A model generated the notes under the pieces. The model did no database searches. It worked only from the letters and a program-made list of their open reading frames with translations, and had not been told where the DNA came from. Positions 43,923 to 54,287 of a stretch of DNA of 64,000 bases are shown here, in pieces. A program made the position numbers and the translations under genes. Within the stretch, counting starts at the first letter, position 1. Each line of letters starts with the position of its first letter. Source of the DNA: Streptomyces sp. CHD11 (GTDB lineage: Bacteria > Actinomycetota > Actinomycetes > Streptomycetales > Streptomycetaceae); the NCBI RefSeq assembly GCF_018638295.1, contig NZ_JABTTS010000010.1, forward strand, positions 327,618 through 391,617. The letters are read 5' to 3'.

Positions 43923-44711
43923 TCAGAAGCCGTAGCCCATCCGCCGGGACAGCTCCGCCGCCGCTGCCGCCGTCCGGTCGCCCAGCCGGGGCAGCCGCTC
44001 AGCCGTGAGCCGGTACACCGGCCCCGAGACACTGATCGCCGCGATCACCGAGCCGTCGTGCGAGCGGACCGGAGCCGCGACGGCGGCGAGGCCCACCTCC
44101 AGCTCCTCCAGCGTCACGGCGTACTCCCGCTCGAAGACCTTCTCCAGTTCACCGCGGAGTACCGGTGCCTCGGTGATCGTGTGCTCCGTGAACCGGTGCA
44201 GCGGGCCGCTGAGGCGGCTCTCCCGCAGGACGGGCGGCATATGGGCCAGAAACACCTTGCCGCTGGACGTGGCGTGCAGCGGAGTGCGCCGGCCGAGCCA
44301 GTTCTGCGCCGTGACCGACGCCGTGCCGCGGGCCTGCATGATGTAGACGGCCGCGTCCTCGTCCGGCACCGCCATGTTCACCGTCTCGCCCAGTTCGTCC
44401 GCGAGGTCCCGGCACACCGGGACCCCCTCCTGCGAGATGTCGAGCCGCAGCGCGGCCGCCCCCGCCAGACGCAGTACGCCGGCCCCCAGACGGTACTTGC
44501 CGTGGTCCTTGGTCTGAGCCACCAGACCCCGGTTCTCCAGCACACCGAGCAGCCGGAAAGCGGTGGACTTGTGCACCCCCAGCTCGCCGGCGATCTCGGT
44601 GACGCCCGCCTCGCCGTGCCGGGCGAGGATCTCCAGAACGCTCACGGCGCGGTCCACGGACTGAACGGCACTCGTCGTGCCCTTCCCGGGCTCGTTCCGC
44701 GCGCGGGTCAT
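43923..44711 (-). CDS. IclR family transcriptional regulator
   Basis: A 262-aa regulator. HTH: VQSVDRAVSVLEILARHGEA, GVTEIAGELGVHKSTAFRLL, GVLENRGLVAQTKDHGKYRL. The effector domain has VNMAVPDEDAAVYIMQARGT, GRRTPLHATSSGKVFLAHMP and GLAAVAAPVRSHDGSVIAAI, the standard GAF-like pocket of IclR proteins. I prefer the second of two nearby ATGs, which has GAGAG 8 nt upstream. Ligand and targets are unknown; it converges on the SMC gene. Confidence 0.92.
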   Translation of the reverse strand: MTRARNEPGKGTTSAVQSVDRAVSVLEILARHGEAGVTEIAGELGVHKSTAFRLLGVLENRGLVAQTKDHGKYRLGAGVLRLAGAAALRLDISQEGVPVCRDLADELGETVNMAVPDEDAAVYIMQARGTASVTAQNWLGRRTPLHATSSGKVFLAHMPPVLRESRLSGPLHRFTEHTITEAPVLRGELEKVFEREYAVTLEELEVGLAAVAAPVRSHDGSVIAAISVSGPVYRLTAERLPRLGDRTAAAAAELSRRMGYGF

Positions 44712-44844
44712 GGATCCGGCTCTCGTCATCCGTCGGACAGTTGCGCAGGACGCGCGCGTGCGCGCCGTGCGGAACCCTCAGGGTACCGAGAGCCCGCTTC
44801 GCGACGGCGCCGGCAAGTCCGCACCGCACGGGTTCCCGCACGGT

Positions 44845-45471
44845 TCAGGGGTGCGACAGCTGCCCGGCTCCGCCGCGCCGGCGTATTCGAGTCCGGGCAC
44901 GCTGAGCGGACCGCTCCTGACGGCGGGCGCGGTGCCGCTCGCGTCGCAGGGCGCGCGCCGTGCTGCTGGGCATGGACACCACCCCATGGCGCTGGTTCCA
45001 GACCTGGCGGGTCACCCACACGTCCAGCGCCGCCCAGGTGGCCAGAATCGTACTGACGACGCTGCTGATGACCATGGGGAACGCCAGCCAGGACCCGGCC
45101 AGTGTGCACAGAAAGGCCACCATGGCCTGAATCAGCGTCACGGCGATGACGATCACCGCCCGCACGGCCGCCGTACGCACCGGATCGGGCAGCCGGCGTC
45201 GCCGCGCCGGCTCCTCGACCCACAGCGTCCGGTGGGGTGCCCGCTCGCGGGTGCCGACGGATCCACCCGTGTCCCCCGGGGCCGTCCGCCCCGCATCCGG
45301 CCCCCGGTTCGCCCGAGCCCCGCCGTGCGCGGTCGTCGCGGCGGCCTGCCCGCCGGCCGGTACGCGCCCGGCCACGGGTGTCCCGCGACCCGGCCCGCCT
45401 GCGTCCGGCCGCGACGCCACCTGTACCGCCGCGTCCTCTTCGGGCGCTTCGCGCCGCTCCGCCGTGCCCAT
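44845..45471 (-). CDS. Small membrane protein with long disordered N-terminus
   Basis: A 208-aa protein. The first about 95 residues are Ala/Gly/Pro/Arg-rich and without structure. Two membrane segments follow: AVRAVIVIAVTLIQAMVAFLC and WLAFPMVISSVVSTILATWA, then WNQRHGVVSMPSSTARALRR and a strongly basic tail (RRERHRARRQERSAQRARTR). Not recognised. It is divergent from the conservon. The start is uncertain between ATG 45471, with GGGGAG upstream, and ATG 45489. Confidence 0.68.
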   Translation of the reverse strand: MGTAERREAPEEDAAVQVASRPDAGGPGRGTPVAGRVPAGGQAAATTAHGGARANRGPDAGRTAPGDTGGSVGTRERAPHRTLWVEEPARRRRLPDPVRTAAVRAVIVIAVTLIQAMVAFLCTLAGSWLAFPMVISSVVSTILATWAALDVWVTRQVWNQRHGVVSMPSSTARALRRERHRARRQERSAQRARTRIRRRGGAGQLSHP

Positions 45472-45489
45472 CACCGTGTCACTCCCCAT

Positions 45490-45889
45490 CGCCAGCAGAC
45501 CACTCGCCCATGTCCGAAGACCCGACTCCCCAGTGGCTGCCCGGCTTGCGCTGTTTTACGCCGCCCGGGTACGGGACGCGGCTCCTGTGGCCGATTCCGC
45601 CCCCATTTCCCACAGAGAAGGACGAACAGCACGCTGTGAAGATTCCCGGATGGGAAAGAATTCGGCCAACACCACATGCCCGTCCGGACGGTCGGCCGGC
45701 CGAACGCGCCCCGCGTCCCGGGAGGCAATCTCCCGCAATGGCCGGACATCTCCCCATCTCCCTTCACCCCGACGGAACTTCAGCTTCCGGACATGTCTTC
45801 GAGTTGACCCCGGTGCGGTAGTAGGCTCGCGCCGTTTGTTGACGCACATGTGTACCCCCGGTCGCCCGGGGGCCGAGCTGGGGGAGGCC
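45490..45889. other. 400-bp divergent intergenic region before the conservon
   Basis: It must hold the promoters of the membrane-protein gene and of cvnA. The last 150 bp are less GC-rich (TTTGTTGACGCACATGTG near 45835-45852). TTGACC occurs at about 45811 and TAGGCT at about 45829, but only 12 bp apart, so neither is a convincing promoter. No gene seen. Confidence 0.3.
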
Positions 45890-48862
45890 ATGCGCTTTCG
45901 CGGGAAGTCCATCCGCCGGAAGATCGTGGCGCTGCTTCTCGTGCCGCTGGTGTCCCTGACCACGATCTGGGCCTTCACCACCGTGCTCACGGGCCGCGAG
46001 GCAAGCCATCTGTTCGACGTGTCGTCGGTGATGGAGGAGGTCGGTTTCCCCGTCGAGGACACCGTGCGCGTCCTCCAGCAGGAGCGCCGGCAGACCCTCG
46101 TCCATCTCGCCGACCCCCGCGCCTCCGACGGACTCGCCGCCCTCCGGCGCAGCCGGGCCGCCACCGACGAGGCCATCGGCGTCGTCCGCAGAAGCGCGGA
46201 CGACGCCGACGTGCGGGAGGCCATGCACGGAGACTCCGGTGAACTGAGCGCGGTGCTGGAATCCTTCAACGGCATCGAGTCCCTGCGCCGCAGCGTCGAG
46301 GACGGTACCGTCGACCGCTCCCAGGCCCTCGACCTCTACAACGGGCTGATCGACCCGTGCTACGTGCTGCTGGCCAATCTGCACGTGGTCGACGACGTCG
46401 AGCTCGACAAGCAGTACCGCGCTCTCGTCAGCCTCGCCCGCGCCCGCGAACTGCTCTCCCGCGAGGACGCTCTGCTCGGTTCCGCGCTCATCGTCGGCAA
46501 GCTGTCCCGAGCCGAAGTGCGGGACGTCTCCGACTTCGTCGCCCAGCGCACGCTGCTGTACGACGCCGGCCTGCCGCAGCTGCCCCCGGCCGAACGCGAC
46601 CGCTACGAGACGTTCTGGAAGAACGCCGCCTCCGCCCCGCTGCGCGTGGGCGAGGAGGCCGCGGTCTCCTCCGGTACCGGACCGCCCCGCGGGATCACCG
46701 CGAAGAGCTGGGACACCGCCGCCGGCCAGGTGCTCGACGAACTCGGCACCCTCAACGACCAGGCCACCGACCGCTACCAGGACCGCGTCCGCCCCGTCGC
46801 CATGGGCGTCATCGGCCAGGCCGTCATCGCCGGCGTCCTCGGACTCATCGCCCTGCTGGTCTCCCTCTTCCTCTCCGTACGCGTCGGCCGCGGCCTCGTC
46901 CGCGACCTCCACAAGCTCCGCCTGGAGGCCCACGAGGCGTCCGGCGTGCGGCTGCCCAGCGTGATGCGCCGCCTCTCGGCCGGCGAACAGGTCGACGTCG
47001 AGACCGAGGTGCCGCGCCTGGAGTACGACAAGAATGAGATGGGCGAGGTCGGCCAGGCCCTCAACACCCTCCAGCGCGCGGCCGTGGAGGCCGCCGTCAA
47101 ACAGGCCGAACTGCGCGCCGGTGTCTCCGACGTCTTCGTCAACCTCGCCCGCCGCAGCCAGGTACTGCTGCACAAGCAGCTCACCCTCCTGGACGCCATG
47201 GAGCGCAGGACCGAGGACACCGAGGAACTCGCCGACCTCTTCCGCCTGGACCACCTGACCACCCGTATGCGCCGGCACGCCGAGGGCCTGGTGATCCTGT
47301 CCGGCGCCGCGCCCTCCCGGCAGTGGCGCAAACCCGTCCAGCTCATGGACGTCGTACGCGCCGCCGTCGCGGAGGTCGAGGACTACGAGCGCATCGAGGT
47401 CCGCCGGCTGCCGAGGGTCGCCGTGACCGGACCGGCCGTCGCCGACCTCACCCACCTCACGGCCGAACTGCTGGAGAACGCGACGGTGTTCTCCCCGCCG
47501 CACACCGCCGTCCAGGTCGTCGGCGAGCGCGTGGCCAACGGCTTCACCCTGGAGATCCACGACCGCGGGCTCGGCATGGCGGCCGACGCGCTTCTGGACG
47601 CCAACCTCCGGCTCGCGGAGACCCCGGAGTTCGAACTCTCCGACACCGACCGGCTCGGACTGTTCGTGGTCAGCCGTCTCGCCCAGCGGCAGAACGTCCG
47701 GGTCTCCCTGCAGCCCTCCCCGTACGGCGGCACCACGGCGGTCGTCTTCATCCCCGACGCCCTGCTGTCGGACGACATCCCGGACACCAACGGCGTCGGC
47801 TTCCGCCTCGACCGGCCCCAGCGCTCCAAGGAGAGGGAACCCGAGGAGAGCCGCCGTGTCGCTCTCTCCCAGGTGCCCGTACAGCTGCCCCGGCTGCCCG
47901 CCTCGGTGCTGGACGGCCCCGTCGAACTGGAAGCTCCCGTGGACCTGGACGCCCTCGAGGGCTTCCCCGGCGCCCTGGGCGACGGGGAGAGCGAGGAGAG
48001 CGGGCTCTACCGCCCCCGCCGCTCCCTGTCCGGCACCAAGGACGAGCGGCCCGGCCGCGGCCGCGAGCCCCACCGGCAGACTTCCGGTATCACGAAGGAC
48101 CCGGACGACCGGACCAGCACACCGGCTTCACTCACCCGCAGGGCCGCTCCCAAGCTGGTCAGCTCGCACGGCCGCCCGGTCCGCGACCAGAGCGTCCGGG
48201 GGGAGCGGGCCGACGGGGAAGGGACCGCCGCCTCGCCCACGCGCCCCGAACCGGGAGCAGCGCCGGTGCTGCCCGCCCGGCGCCGCGGTGACGATCCTGC
48301 GGGAGACCGCAGTCCCGGGCGCCCGGCCCCGGAGCCCTTGTCCCCGCTGCCCGCCCGCCGCCGCGCCGGACGCCTCTCCGCGGACCCCGAGCGCGAGAAA
48401 CCGGAGGCACCGCAGGCGCAGACACCGCCGCCCCTGCCCGCCCGCCGGCGGTCCGCCGGCCCCGCCCGCCGCACGGCCGGCGACGCGGAGCACGGCGGAA
48501 CCCCCGAGGCCGGGCCGCCGGACGGACTTCCCCGGCGCACCGGACCGCCCGCGCCCGTGGTGAACGGACCCGGCGGCTCCCCGTCGGGCCCCGACGCGAC
48601 GGACACCCCCGCGGCCGGACCCGACGGCGGATCACTGCCCCGGCGGGTACGGCAGGCCAGCCTGGCCCCACAGCTCAAACGCGGCGCCGCCCCGCTGAAC
48701 GAGAGCAGGGCCGAGCCCGTTGAACGGGACGCGGACGAAGTGCGCAGCCGCATGGCCTCGCTGCAGCGGGGCTGGCAGCGCGGCCGCGAAGAGAACGCCG
48801 CGGGCGACGAAGCCGACAGCGGCACAGCACCACGAGGAACGATTAAGGGGGACGGTCGATGA
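45890..48862 (+). CDS. cvnA: Conservon sensor histidine kinase-like protein CvnA
   Basis: A 990-aa membrane protein. TM1 near 10-33 (KIVALLLVPLVSLTTIWAFT), an extracytoplasmic nitrate/nitrite-sensor-like domain to about 300, TM2 near 303-330 (VAMGVIGQAVIAGVLGLIALLV), HAMP, then LFRLDHLTTRMRRHAEGLVI and a HATPase domain (LTAELLENATVFSPPHTAVQ, IHDRGLGMAADAL, GLFVVSRLAQRQNVRVSLQP). The last about 320 residues are Pro/Arg-rich with repeated LPARRR motifs. In Streptomyces conservons CvnA works with CvnB, CvnC and the GTPase CvnD in a membrane-bound G-protein-like complex. The stop overlaps cvnB. Confidence 0.94.
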   Translation: MRFRGKSIRRKIVALLLVPLVSLTTIWAFTTVLTGREASHLFDVSSVMEEVGFPVEDTVRVLQQERRQTLVHLADPRASDGLAALRRSRAATDEAIGVVRRSADDADVREAMHGDSGELSAVLESFNGIESLRRSVEDGTVDRSQALDLYNGLIDPCYVLLANLHVVDDVELDKQYRALVSLARARELLSREDALLGSALIVGKLSRAEVRDVSDFVAQRTLLYDAGLPQLPPAERDRYETFWKNAASAPLRVGEEAAVSSGTGPPRGITAKSWDTAAGQVLDELGTLNDQATDRYQDRVRPVAMGVIGQAVIAGVLGLIALLVSLFLSVRVGRGLVRDLHKLRLEAHEASGVRLPSVMRRLSAGEQVDVETEVPRLEYDKNEMGEVGQALNTLQRAAVEAAVKQAELRAGVSDVFVNLARRSQVLLHKQLTLLDAMERRTEDTEELADLFRLDHLTTRMRRHAEGLVILSGAAPSRQWRKPVQLMDVVRAAVAEVEDYERIEVRRLPRVAVTGPAVADLTHLTAELLENATVFSPPHTAVQVVGERVANGFTLEIHDRGLGMAADALLDANLRLAETPEFELSDTDRLGLFVVSRLAQRQNVRVSLQPSPYGGTTAVVFIPDALLSDDIPDTNGVGFRLDRPQRSKEREPEESRRVALSQVPVQLPRLPASVLDGPVELEAPVDLDALEGFPGALGDGESEESGLYRPRRSLSGTKDERPGRGREPHRQTSGITKDPDDRTSTPASLTRRAAPKLVSSHGRPVRDQSVRGERADGEGTAASPTRPEPGAAPVLPARRRGDDPAGDRSPGRPAPEPLSPLPARRRAGRLSADPEREKPEAPQAQTPPPLPARRRSAGPARRTAGDAEHGGTPEAGPPDGLPRRTGPPAPVVNGPGGSPSGPDATDTPAAGPDGGSLPRRVRQASLAPQLKRGAAPLNESRAEPVERDADEVRSRMASLQRGWQRGREENAAGDEADSGTAPRGTIKGDGR

Positions 48863-49293
48863 CCGCACCGAAGGCCACCGGCCACGCGGAGACCGACAAG
48901 GTGGAGCTGAACTGGCTCCTCGACGACCTGGTGGACCGCGTCGCCAGTATCCGCAAGGCGATCGTGCTGTCCGGCGACGGCCTGCCCACGGGCGCGTCCA
49001 AGGACCTGACCCGGGAGGACAGCGAGCACCTGGCCGCTGTCGCCTCCGGATTCCACAGCCTCGCCAAGGGCGTGGGCCGTCACTTCGAGGCCGGCGACGT
49101 GCGCCAGACCGTCGTCGAACTCGACGAGGCGTTCCTGTTCGTCACCGCCGCGGGTGACGGCAGTTGCCTCGCCGTCCTCGCGGACGCCGACTCCGACGTC
49201 GGACAGGTCGCCTACGAGATGACGCTTCTGGTGAAGCGGGTCGGCGCGCATCTGGGCGCCGCACCGCGCACCGATCTGTCCTCGGGCGGGTAG
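48859..49293 (+). CDS. cvnB: Roadblock/LC7 protein CvnB
   Basis: A 144-aa roadblock-domain protein. LNWLLDDLVDRVASIRKAIV, LSGDGLPTGASKDLTREDSE and HLAAVASGFHSLAKGVGRHF give the family pattern, with a C-terminal helix VAYEMTLLVKRVGAHLGAAP. By analogy with MglB-type proteins it is a regulator of the CvnD GTPase. ATGA overlap with cvnA. Confidence 0.95.
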   Translation: MTAPKATGHAETDKVELNWLLDDLVDRVASIRKAIVLSGDGLPTGASKDLTREDSEHLAAVASGFHSLAKGVGRHFEAGDVRQTVVELDEAFLFVTAAGDGSCLAVLADADSDVGQVAYEMTLLVKRVGAHLGAAPRTDLSSGG

Positions 49294-49302
49294 TGGGATG
49301 AC

Positions 49303-49698
49303 ATGAGCGCTGACGGTCAGGGTAGTAGCCACTGGTTCGACGACGAGGCAGGGCCGGTCGTCCGTCCGTACGCCATGACGCGGGGCCGCACCACCAGTGC
49401 GGCCCAGCACCGCCTCGACCTGATCGCGGTGGTCGTCACGGAGCCGCACGCGGACGACCCGGAGGACGACCCCACCCTTTCGCCGGAGCACGTGGACATC
49501 GTCGGACTGTGCCGCGGCACCTCGCAGACGGTCGCCGAACTCGCCGCCGAGCTCGACCTGCCGATCGGAGTGGTCCGGGTGCTCGTCGGAGACCTCGTGG
49601 ACAGCGAATTGGTCCATGTGAACCGGCCCGTCCCCCCGGCCGAGCTGCCCGACGAGAGTATTCTGCGCGACGTGATCAACGGCCTCCGGGCGCTGTGA
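49303..49698 (+). CDS. cvnC: DUF742 protein CvnC
   Basis: A 131-aa DUF742 protein: VVRPYAMTRGRTTSAAQHRL, LSPEHVDIVGLCRGTSQTVA, ELAAELDLPIGVVRVLVGDL. The last two segments form a winged-helix-like fold. Third member of the conservon. The usual next gene, cvnD, is displaced by a 3.7-kb oxoprolinase gene that starts 24 bp after this stop. Confidence 0.95.
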   Translation: MSADGQGSSHWFDDEAGPVVRPYAMTRGRTTSAAQHRLDLIAVVVTEPHADDPEDDPTLSPEHVDIVGLCRGTSQTVAELAAELDLPIGVVRVLVGDLVDSELVHVNRPVPPAELPDESILRDVINGLRAL

Positions 49699-49722
49699 CC
49701 GGCGCGGAAGCGGGGTACTGAC

Positions 49723-52700
49723 GTGGCAGGCTGGCAGTTCTGGGTCGACCGGGGCGGCACCTTCACCGACATCGTCGCGCGCCGCCCCGACGGGATGCTG
49801 CTCACCCACAAGGTGCTGTCCGACAACCCGGATCCGGAGCAGACCGGCTCCGGCGCGAAGGCGACCGACAGCACGGACGCGGCGGTCGTCGGCGTCCGCG
49901 CGCTGCTGGCCGGATCCGACGCCCCGGTCGACGCCGTGCGCATGGGCACCACGGTAGCCACCAACGCCCTGCTCGAACGCAAGGGCGAACGGACACTGCT
50001 GGTCATCACCCGTGGCTTCCGCGACGCCCTGCGCATCGCCTACCAGAACCGTCCCCGCATCTTCGCCCGCCGCATCGACCTGCCCGAGCCCCTGTACGAC
50101 CGGGTCGTCGAGGTGGACGAACGCCTCGCCGCCGACGGGACCGTGCTGCGCCCGCCCGACCTGGACGCCCTCACCGGACCGCTGCAACAGGCCTACGACG
50201 ACGGGATCCGGGCCGTCGCCGTGGTCTGCGTGCACAGCCATCTGCACCCCGCTCACGAACAGCGGATCGGGGACCTGGCAGCCCGCATCGGCTTCTCCCA
50301 GATCTCGCTGTCCAGCGAGGTCAGCCCTCTGATGAAACTCGTCCCGCGCGGCGACACCGCCGTCGTCGACGCCTACCTCTCGCCCGTACTGCGCCGTTAC
50401 GTCCGCCATGTCGCCGAGGAACTCCAGGGCGTACGACTGATGTTCATGCAGTCCAACGGCGGTCTCACCGAGGCCGGGCAGTTCCGCGGCAAGGACGCCG
50501 TCCTGTCCGGGCCGGCCGGCGGCATCGTCGGCATGGCGCGCATGTCGCGGCTCGCCGGATTCGACCGCGTGATCGGGTTCGACATGGGCGGCACCTCCAC
50601 CGACGTCTCGCACTTCGCGGGCGAGTACGAACGCGTCTTCACCACGCAGATCGCCGGGGTCCGGCTCCGCGCACCCATGCTCGACATCCACACCGTCGCG
50701 GCCGGCGGCGGCTCGGTCCTGCACTTCGACGGTTCCCGCTACCGGGTGGGACCGGACTCGGCCGGCGCGGACCCGGGCCCCGCCTGCTACCGGCGCGGCG
50801 GACCGCTCACCGTCACCGACGCCAACGTCATGCTCGGCCGGATCCAGCCCGCCCACTTCCCGGCCGTGTTCGGCCCGGACGGCGGCCTGCCGCTCGATGA
50901 CGCCCTCGTCCGAGACCGCTTCACCGCCCTCGCCGCCGAGATCCACGAACGGACCGGCGACGACCGCACCCCCGAACGGGTCGCCGAGGGCTACCTGCAG
51001 ATCGCCGTCGCCGACATCGCCGGCGCGGTGAAGCGGATCTCCGTTCAGAAGGGGCACGACATCACCCGGTACGCGCTCACCACCTTCGGCGGGGCGGGCG
51101 GTCAGCACGCGTGCATGGTCGCCGACTCCCTCGGCATCCGCACCGTCCTGGTCCCGCCCATGGCGGGTGTCCTGTCCGCACTCGGCATCGGCCTCGCCGA
51201 CACCACGGCCATGCGGGAACGGTCCGTCGAGGCACCGCTGGACCCCGGCGCGATGCCGGGCGTCCACCGGACCGCCGACGAGCTGGAGACAGCGGCCCGC
51301 GCCGAACTCCTCGCCGAGGACGTCCCCGAGGAGCGGATCGAGGTCACCCGCCGCGCGCAGCTGCGCTACGACGGAACCGACACCACCCTCACCGTCGAGC
51401 TGACCGAACCCGGCACGATGCGCGGGGTGTTCGAAGAACGCCATCGAGCCATGTACTCCTTCGCCCTCGACCGCCCGATCGTCGTCGAAGCCCTCTCCGT
51501 CGAAGCCACCGGCGTCTCGGAACCCCCCGATCTCTCCGCACTCGCTCCTGGTGAGCGCGTCCCCGGACACGACCCCGCGGCCCCCCGGACCGCCCGCCTC
51601 CACACCGGCGGCACCTGGGGCCACGTACCCCTCCACCGCCGGGAGGACCTCCCTCCCGGCGAAACCGTCACCGGACCCGCGGTCATCGCGGAGTCCGGTG
51701 CGACGACCGTCGTGGACGACGGCTGGCGGGCCACGGCGAGGGACGACGGGCATCTGGTCATGGAACGCGCCGCGGTCACACAGAGTTCCGAAGTGGGCAC
51801 GGAAGCGGACCCCGTGCTCCTCGAGGTCTTCAACAACCTCTTCATGTCCATCGCCGAACAGATGGGCGCCCGCCTCGAGTCCACCGCCCAGTCCGTCAAC
51901 ATCAAGGAGCGCCTGGACTTCTCCTGCGCCCTCTTCGACCCCCACGGAAACCTGGTGGCCAACGCCCCGCACATCCCCGTCCACCTGGGGTCGATGGGCG
52001 CGGGCGTCAGGGAGGTCATCCGGCGGCGCGGCGCCTCCATGCGCCCGGGGGACACCTACGCAGTCAACGACCCGTACCACGGTGGCACCCACCTGCCCGA
52101 CGTCACCGTGATCACCCCGGTCTTCGGCACGACTCCCGCGGACCGTACGGAGAGTGACCGCAGGGTCCTGTTCCACGTCGCCTCACGCGGTCACCACGCG
52201 GAGATCGGAGGAATCGCCCCCGGTTCCATGCCGGCCGACAGCCGCACCATCGACGAGGAGGGCATCCTCTTCGACAACTGGCTGCTCACCGAGGACGGCC
52301 GCTTCCGTGAGGAGGAGACCCTCCGCCTCCTCACCGAGGCACCCCACCCCTCCCGCAGTCCGCAGACGAACCTCGCCGACCTGCGTGCCCAGATCGCCGC
52401 CAACCGCAAGGGCGTCGACGAGGTGGGCCGCATGATCGAGCACTTCGGACTCGATGTCGTCCAGGCCTACATGAAGCACGTCCAGGACAACGCCGAGGAA
52501 GCGGTACGCCGCGTCATCGACGCCCTCGACGACGGCGAGTACGCCTACCGGACGGACTCGGGCGCCGTCATCCGCGTACGCGTCCGGGTGGACCGCGAGA
52601 ACCGGAGCGCGACCATCGACTTCACCGGCACGTCGGAACAGCTGCCCACCAACTTCAACGCCCCCTTCTCGGTGGTCAACGCCGCCGTCCTCTATGCCTT

Positions 52701-53403
52701 CCGCACCCTGGTCGCCGACGACATCCCGCTCAACGACGGCTGCCTGCGCCCGCTGACGATCATCGTTCCGCCCGGCTCCATGCTGGCGCCCCGTCCTCCG
52801 GCCGCCGTCGTCGCGGGCAACGTCGAAACCTCCCAGGCCGTGACCGGCGCCCTCTACGCGGCCCTCGGCGTCCAGGCCGAGGGCTCCGGCACCATGAACA
52901 ACGTCACCTTCGGCAACGCACGCCACCAGTACTACGAGACCGTCGCCTCCGGTTCGGGCGCCGGCGACGGTTTCCCGGGCGCGTCCGCCGTACAGACCCA
53001 CATGACCAACTCCCGGCTCACCGATCCCGAGATCCTGGAGTGGCGACTGCCCGTCCGGCTCGAGGAATTCGCGGTCCGCCGGGGCAGCGGAGGCGCCGGA
53101 CGGTGGCCCGGCGGCGACGGAGCCGTGCGCCGGCTCCGCTTCCTGGAACCCATGACCGTCTCCACGCTGTCCCAGCACCGCAGGGTCCCGCCGTACGGTA
53201 TGGCGGGCGGAGCTCCCGGAGCCCCGGGCGCCAACCGGGTCGAACGGGCCGACGGCACGGTCACCCGGCTCGCCGGCAGCGACTCGGCGGAACTCGGCGC
53301 CGACGACGTACTCGTCATCGAAACCCCCGGCGGCGGGGGATACGGCCCGCCGCCCGAAACCCATCAAGCAGGAGAAGAGATCGATGATCTTCGGGCGTAC
53401 TGA
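49723..53403 (+). CDS. 5-oxoprolinase/hydantoinase, HyuA-HyuB fusion
   Basis: A 1226-aa cytosolic ATP-dependent enzyme. N-terminal HyuA part (1 to about 690): [19 protein letters not shown] (phosphate loop), [40 protein letters not shown] and [21 protein letters not shown]-terminal HyuB part (about 695-1215): [62 protein letters not shown] and ETPGGGGYG. Length and layout match full-size 5-oxoprolinase (about 1200-1290 aa). Substrates may be 5-oxoproline or hydantoins. It lies inside the conservon between cvnC and cvnD and overlaps cvnD by 20 bp. Confidence 0.92.
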   Translation: MAGWQFWVDRGGTFTDIVARRPDGMLLTHKVLSDNPDPEQTGSGAKATDSTDAAVVGVRALLAGSDAPVDAVRMGTTVATNALLERKGERTLLVITRGFRDALRIAYQNRPRIFARRIDLPEPLYDRVVEVDERLAADGTVLRPPDLDALTGPLQQAYDDGIRAVAVVCVHSHLHPAHEQRIGDLAARIGFSQISLSSEVSPLMKLVPRGDTAVVDAYLSPVLRRYVRHVAEELQGVRLMFMQSNGGLTEAGQFRGKDAVLSGPAGGIVGMARMSRLAGFDRVIGFDMGGTSTDVSHFAGEYERVFTTQIAGVRLRAPMLDIHTVAAGGGSVLHFDGSRYRVGPDSAGADPGPACYRRGGPLTVTDANVMLGRIQPAHFPAVFGPDGGLPLDDALVRDRFTALAAEIHERTGDDRTPERVAEGYLQIAVADIAGAVKRISVQKGHDITRYALTTFGGAGGQHACMVADSLGIRTVLVPPMAGVLSALGIGLADTTAMRERSVEAPLDPGAMPGVHRTADELETAARAELLAEDVPEERIEVTRRAQLRYDGTDTTLTVELTEPGTMRGVFEERHRAMYSFALDRPIVVEALSVEATGVSEPPDLSALAPGERVPGHDPAAPRTARLHTGGTWGHVPLHRREDLPPGETVTGPAVIAESGATTVVDDGWRATARDDGHLVMERAAVTQSSEVGTEADPVLLEVFNNLFMSIAEQMGARLESTAQSVNIKERLDFSCALFDPHGNLVANAPHIPVHLGSMGAGVREVIRRRGASMRPGDTYAVNDPYHGGTHLPDVTVITPVFGTTPADRTESDRRVLFHVASRGHHAEIGGIAPGSMPADSRTIDEEGILFDNWLLTEDGRFREEETLRLLTEAPHPSRSPQTNLADLRAQIAANRKGVDEVGRMIEHFGLDVVQAYMKHVQDNAEEAVRRVIDALDDGEYAYRTDSGAVIRVRVRVDRENRSATIDFTGTSEQLPTNFNAPFSVVNAAVLYAFRTLVADDIPLNDGCLRPLTIIVPPGSMLAPRPPAAVVAGNVETSQAVTGALYAALGVQAEGSGTMNNVTFGNARHQYYETVASGSGAGDGFPGASAVQTHMTNSRLTDPEILEWRLPVRLEEFAVRRGSGGAGRWPGGDGAVRRLRFLEPMTVSTLSQHRRVPPYGMAGGAPGAPGANRVERADGTVTRLAGSDSAELGADDVLVIETPGGGGYGPPPETHQAGEEIDDLRAY

Positions 53404-53986
53404 GCGCGGCAAGCCCCCGGTCGAGCCCGTCACGCTCAAGATCCTGGTGGCCGGTGGCTTCGGCGTGGGCAAGACCACGCTCGTCGGCGCGGTCAGTGAG
53501 ATCAGGCCGCTGCGCACCGAGGAACTCCTCACCGAGGCCGGGCGGCCGGTCGACGACACCAGCGGTGTGGAAGCGAAGAACACCACGACCGTGGCCATGG
53601 ACTTCGGCCGCATCACGCTCCGCGAGGACCTGGTGCTGTACCTCTTCGGCACACCCGGCCAGGAGCGGTTCTGGTTCATGTGGGACGAACTGTCCGAAGG
53701 CGCCCTGGGAGCCGTCGTCCTCGCCGACACCCGGCGTCTGGAGGACTGCTTCGCCGCCATCGACTACTTCGAGCGGCGCTCCATACCCTTCCTCGTCGGT
53801 GTCAACCGCTTCGACGGGGCGGCCCGCTACCCGGACGAGGACATCCGCCGGGCCCTCGACCTCGACGAGCAGGTACCGCTGCTGACAGGGGACGCGCGGG
53901 ACCGCGAGTCGGTCAAGGAGGTCCTCATCAGCCTCGTCCAGCACGCCATGGCCCAGGCCTCCCAACGACGGGCGGTCACCACCTGA
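53384..53986 (+). CDS. cvnD: Conservon GTPase CvnD
   Basis: A 200-aa Ras-like/MglA-type GTPase. P-loop [19 protein letters not shown] near residues 24-42; switch region ending [16 protein letters not shown] (with TPGQ in place of DxxG); VNRFDG as the G4 motif. It starts inside the end of the oxoprolinase gene with GGAGAAGAG as ribosome site, so expression is coupled to that gene. It is the output switch of the CvnABC complex. Confidence 0.95.
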   Translation: MIFGRTERGKPPVEPVTLKILVAGGFGVGKTTLVGAVSEIRPLRTEELLTEAGRPVDDTSGVEAKNTTTVAMDFGRITLREDLVLYLFGTPGQERFWFMWDELSEGALGAVVLADTRRLEDCFAAIDYFERRSIPFLVGVNRFDGAARYPDEDIRRALDLDEQVPLLTGDARDRESVKEVLISLVQHAMAQASQRRAVTT

Positions 53987-53993
53987 GGAGACG

Positions 53994-54032
53994 CGGTGGC
54001 CCCGTACTCCGCCGGACGGAGTACGGGGCCAC
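53994..54032 (+). terminator. 17-bp-stem terminator after the conservon
   Basis: GGTGGCCCCGTACTCCG pairs perfectly with CGGAGTACGGGGCCACC around CCGGA, starting 8 bp after the cvnD stop. No T-tract, as usual in this genus. The remaining bases to 54287 are GC-rich and show nothing recognisable. Confidence 0.88.
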
Positions 54033-54287
54033 CACGCGCGTGGGGCCGGTCGTCGCCCCCGCCCTCCTTCCCGGGCCGGGGATCTTCTCCACCTCAGCTC
54101 ACCCGGCCCGCTCCCACACCCCGGTCGCGAGCTCACCCGCGCAGGCGGCTGTCAGGCAGGCCGGCCCAGCGATCCGGGGTGGCACCGCGGTGTTCTCCGG
54201 CGCTCAGGGAACGCCAGGGCCGCCGACCGGAACGATGGCCGGCCACCGGCTTCCCCGGCGAGCCGGCTCCTGATAGACGCAGGAGAC

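Noticed and set aside
48007..52176. 1389-codon minus-strand frame opposite cvnA to the oxoprolinase gene
   Set aside because: It spans four well-supported plus-strand genes and has the low-complexity composition of an antisense frame in high-GC DNA.
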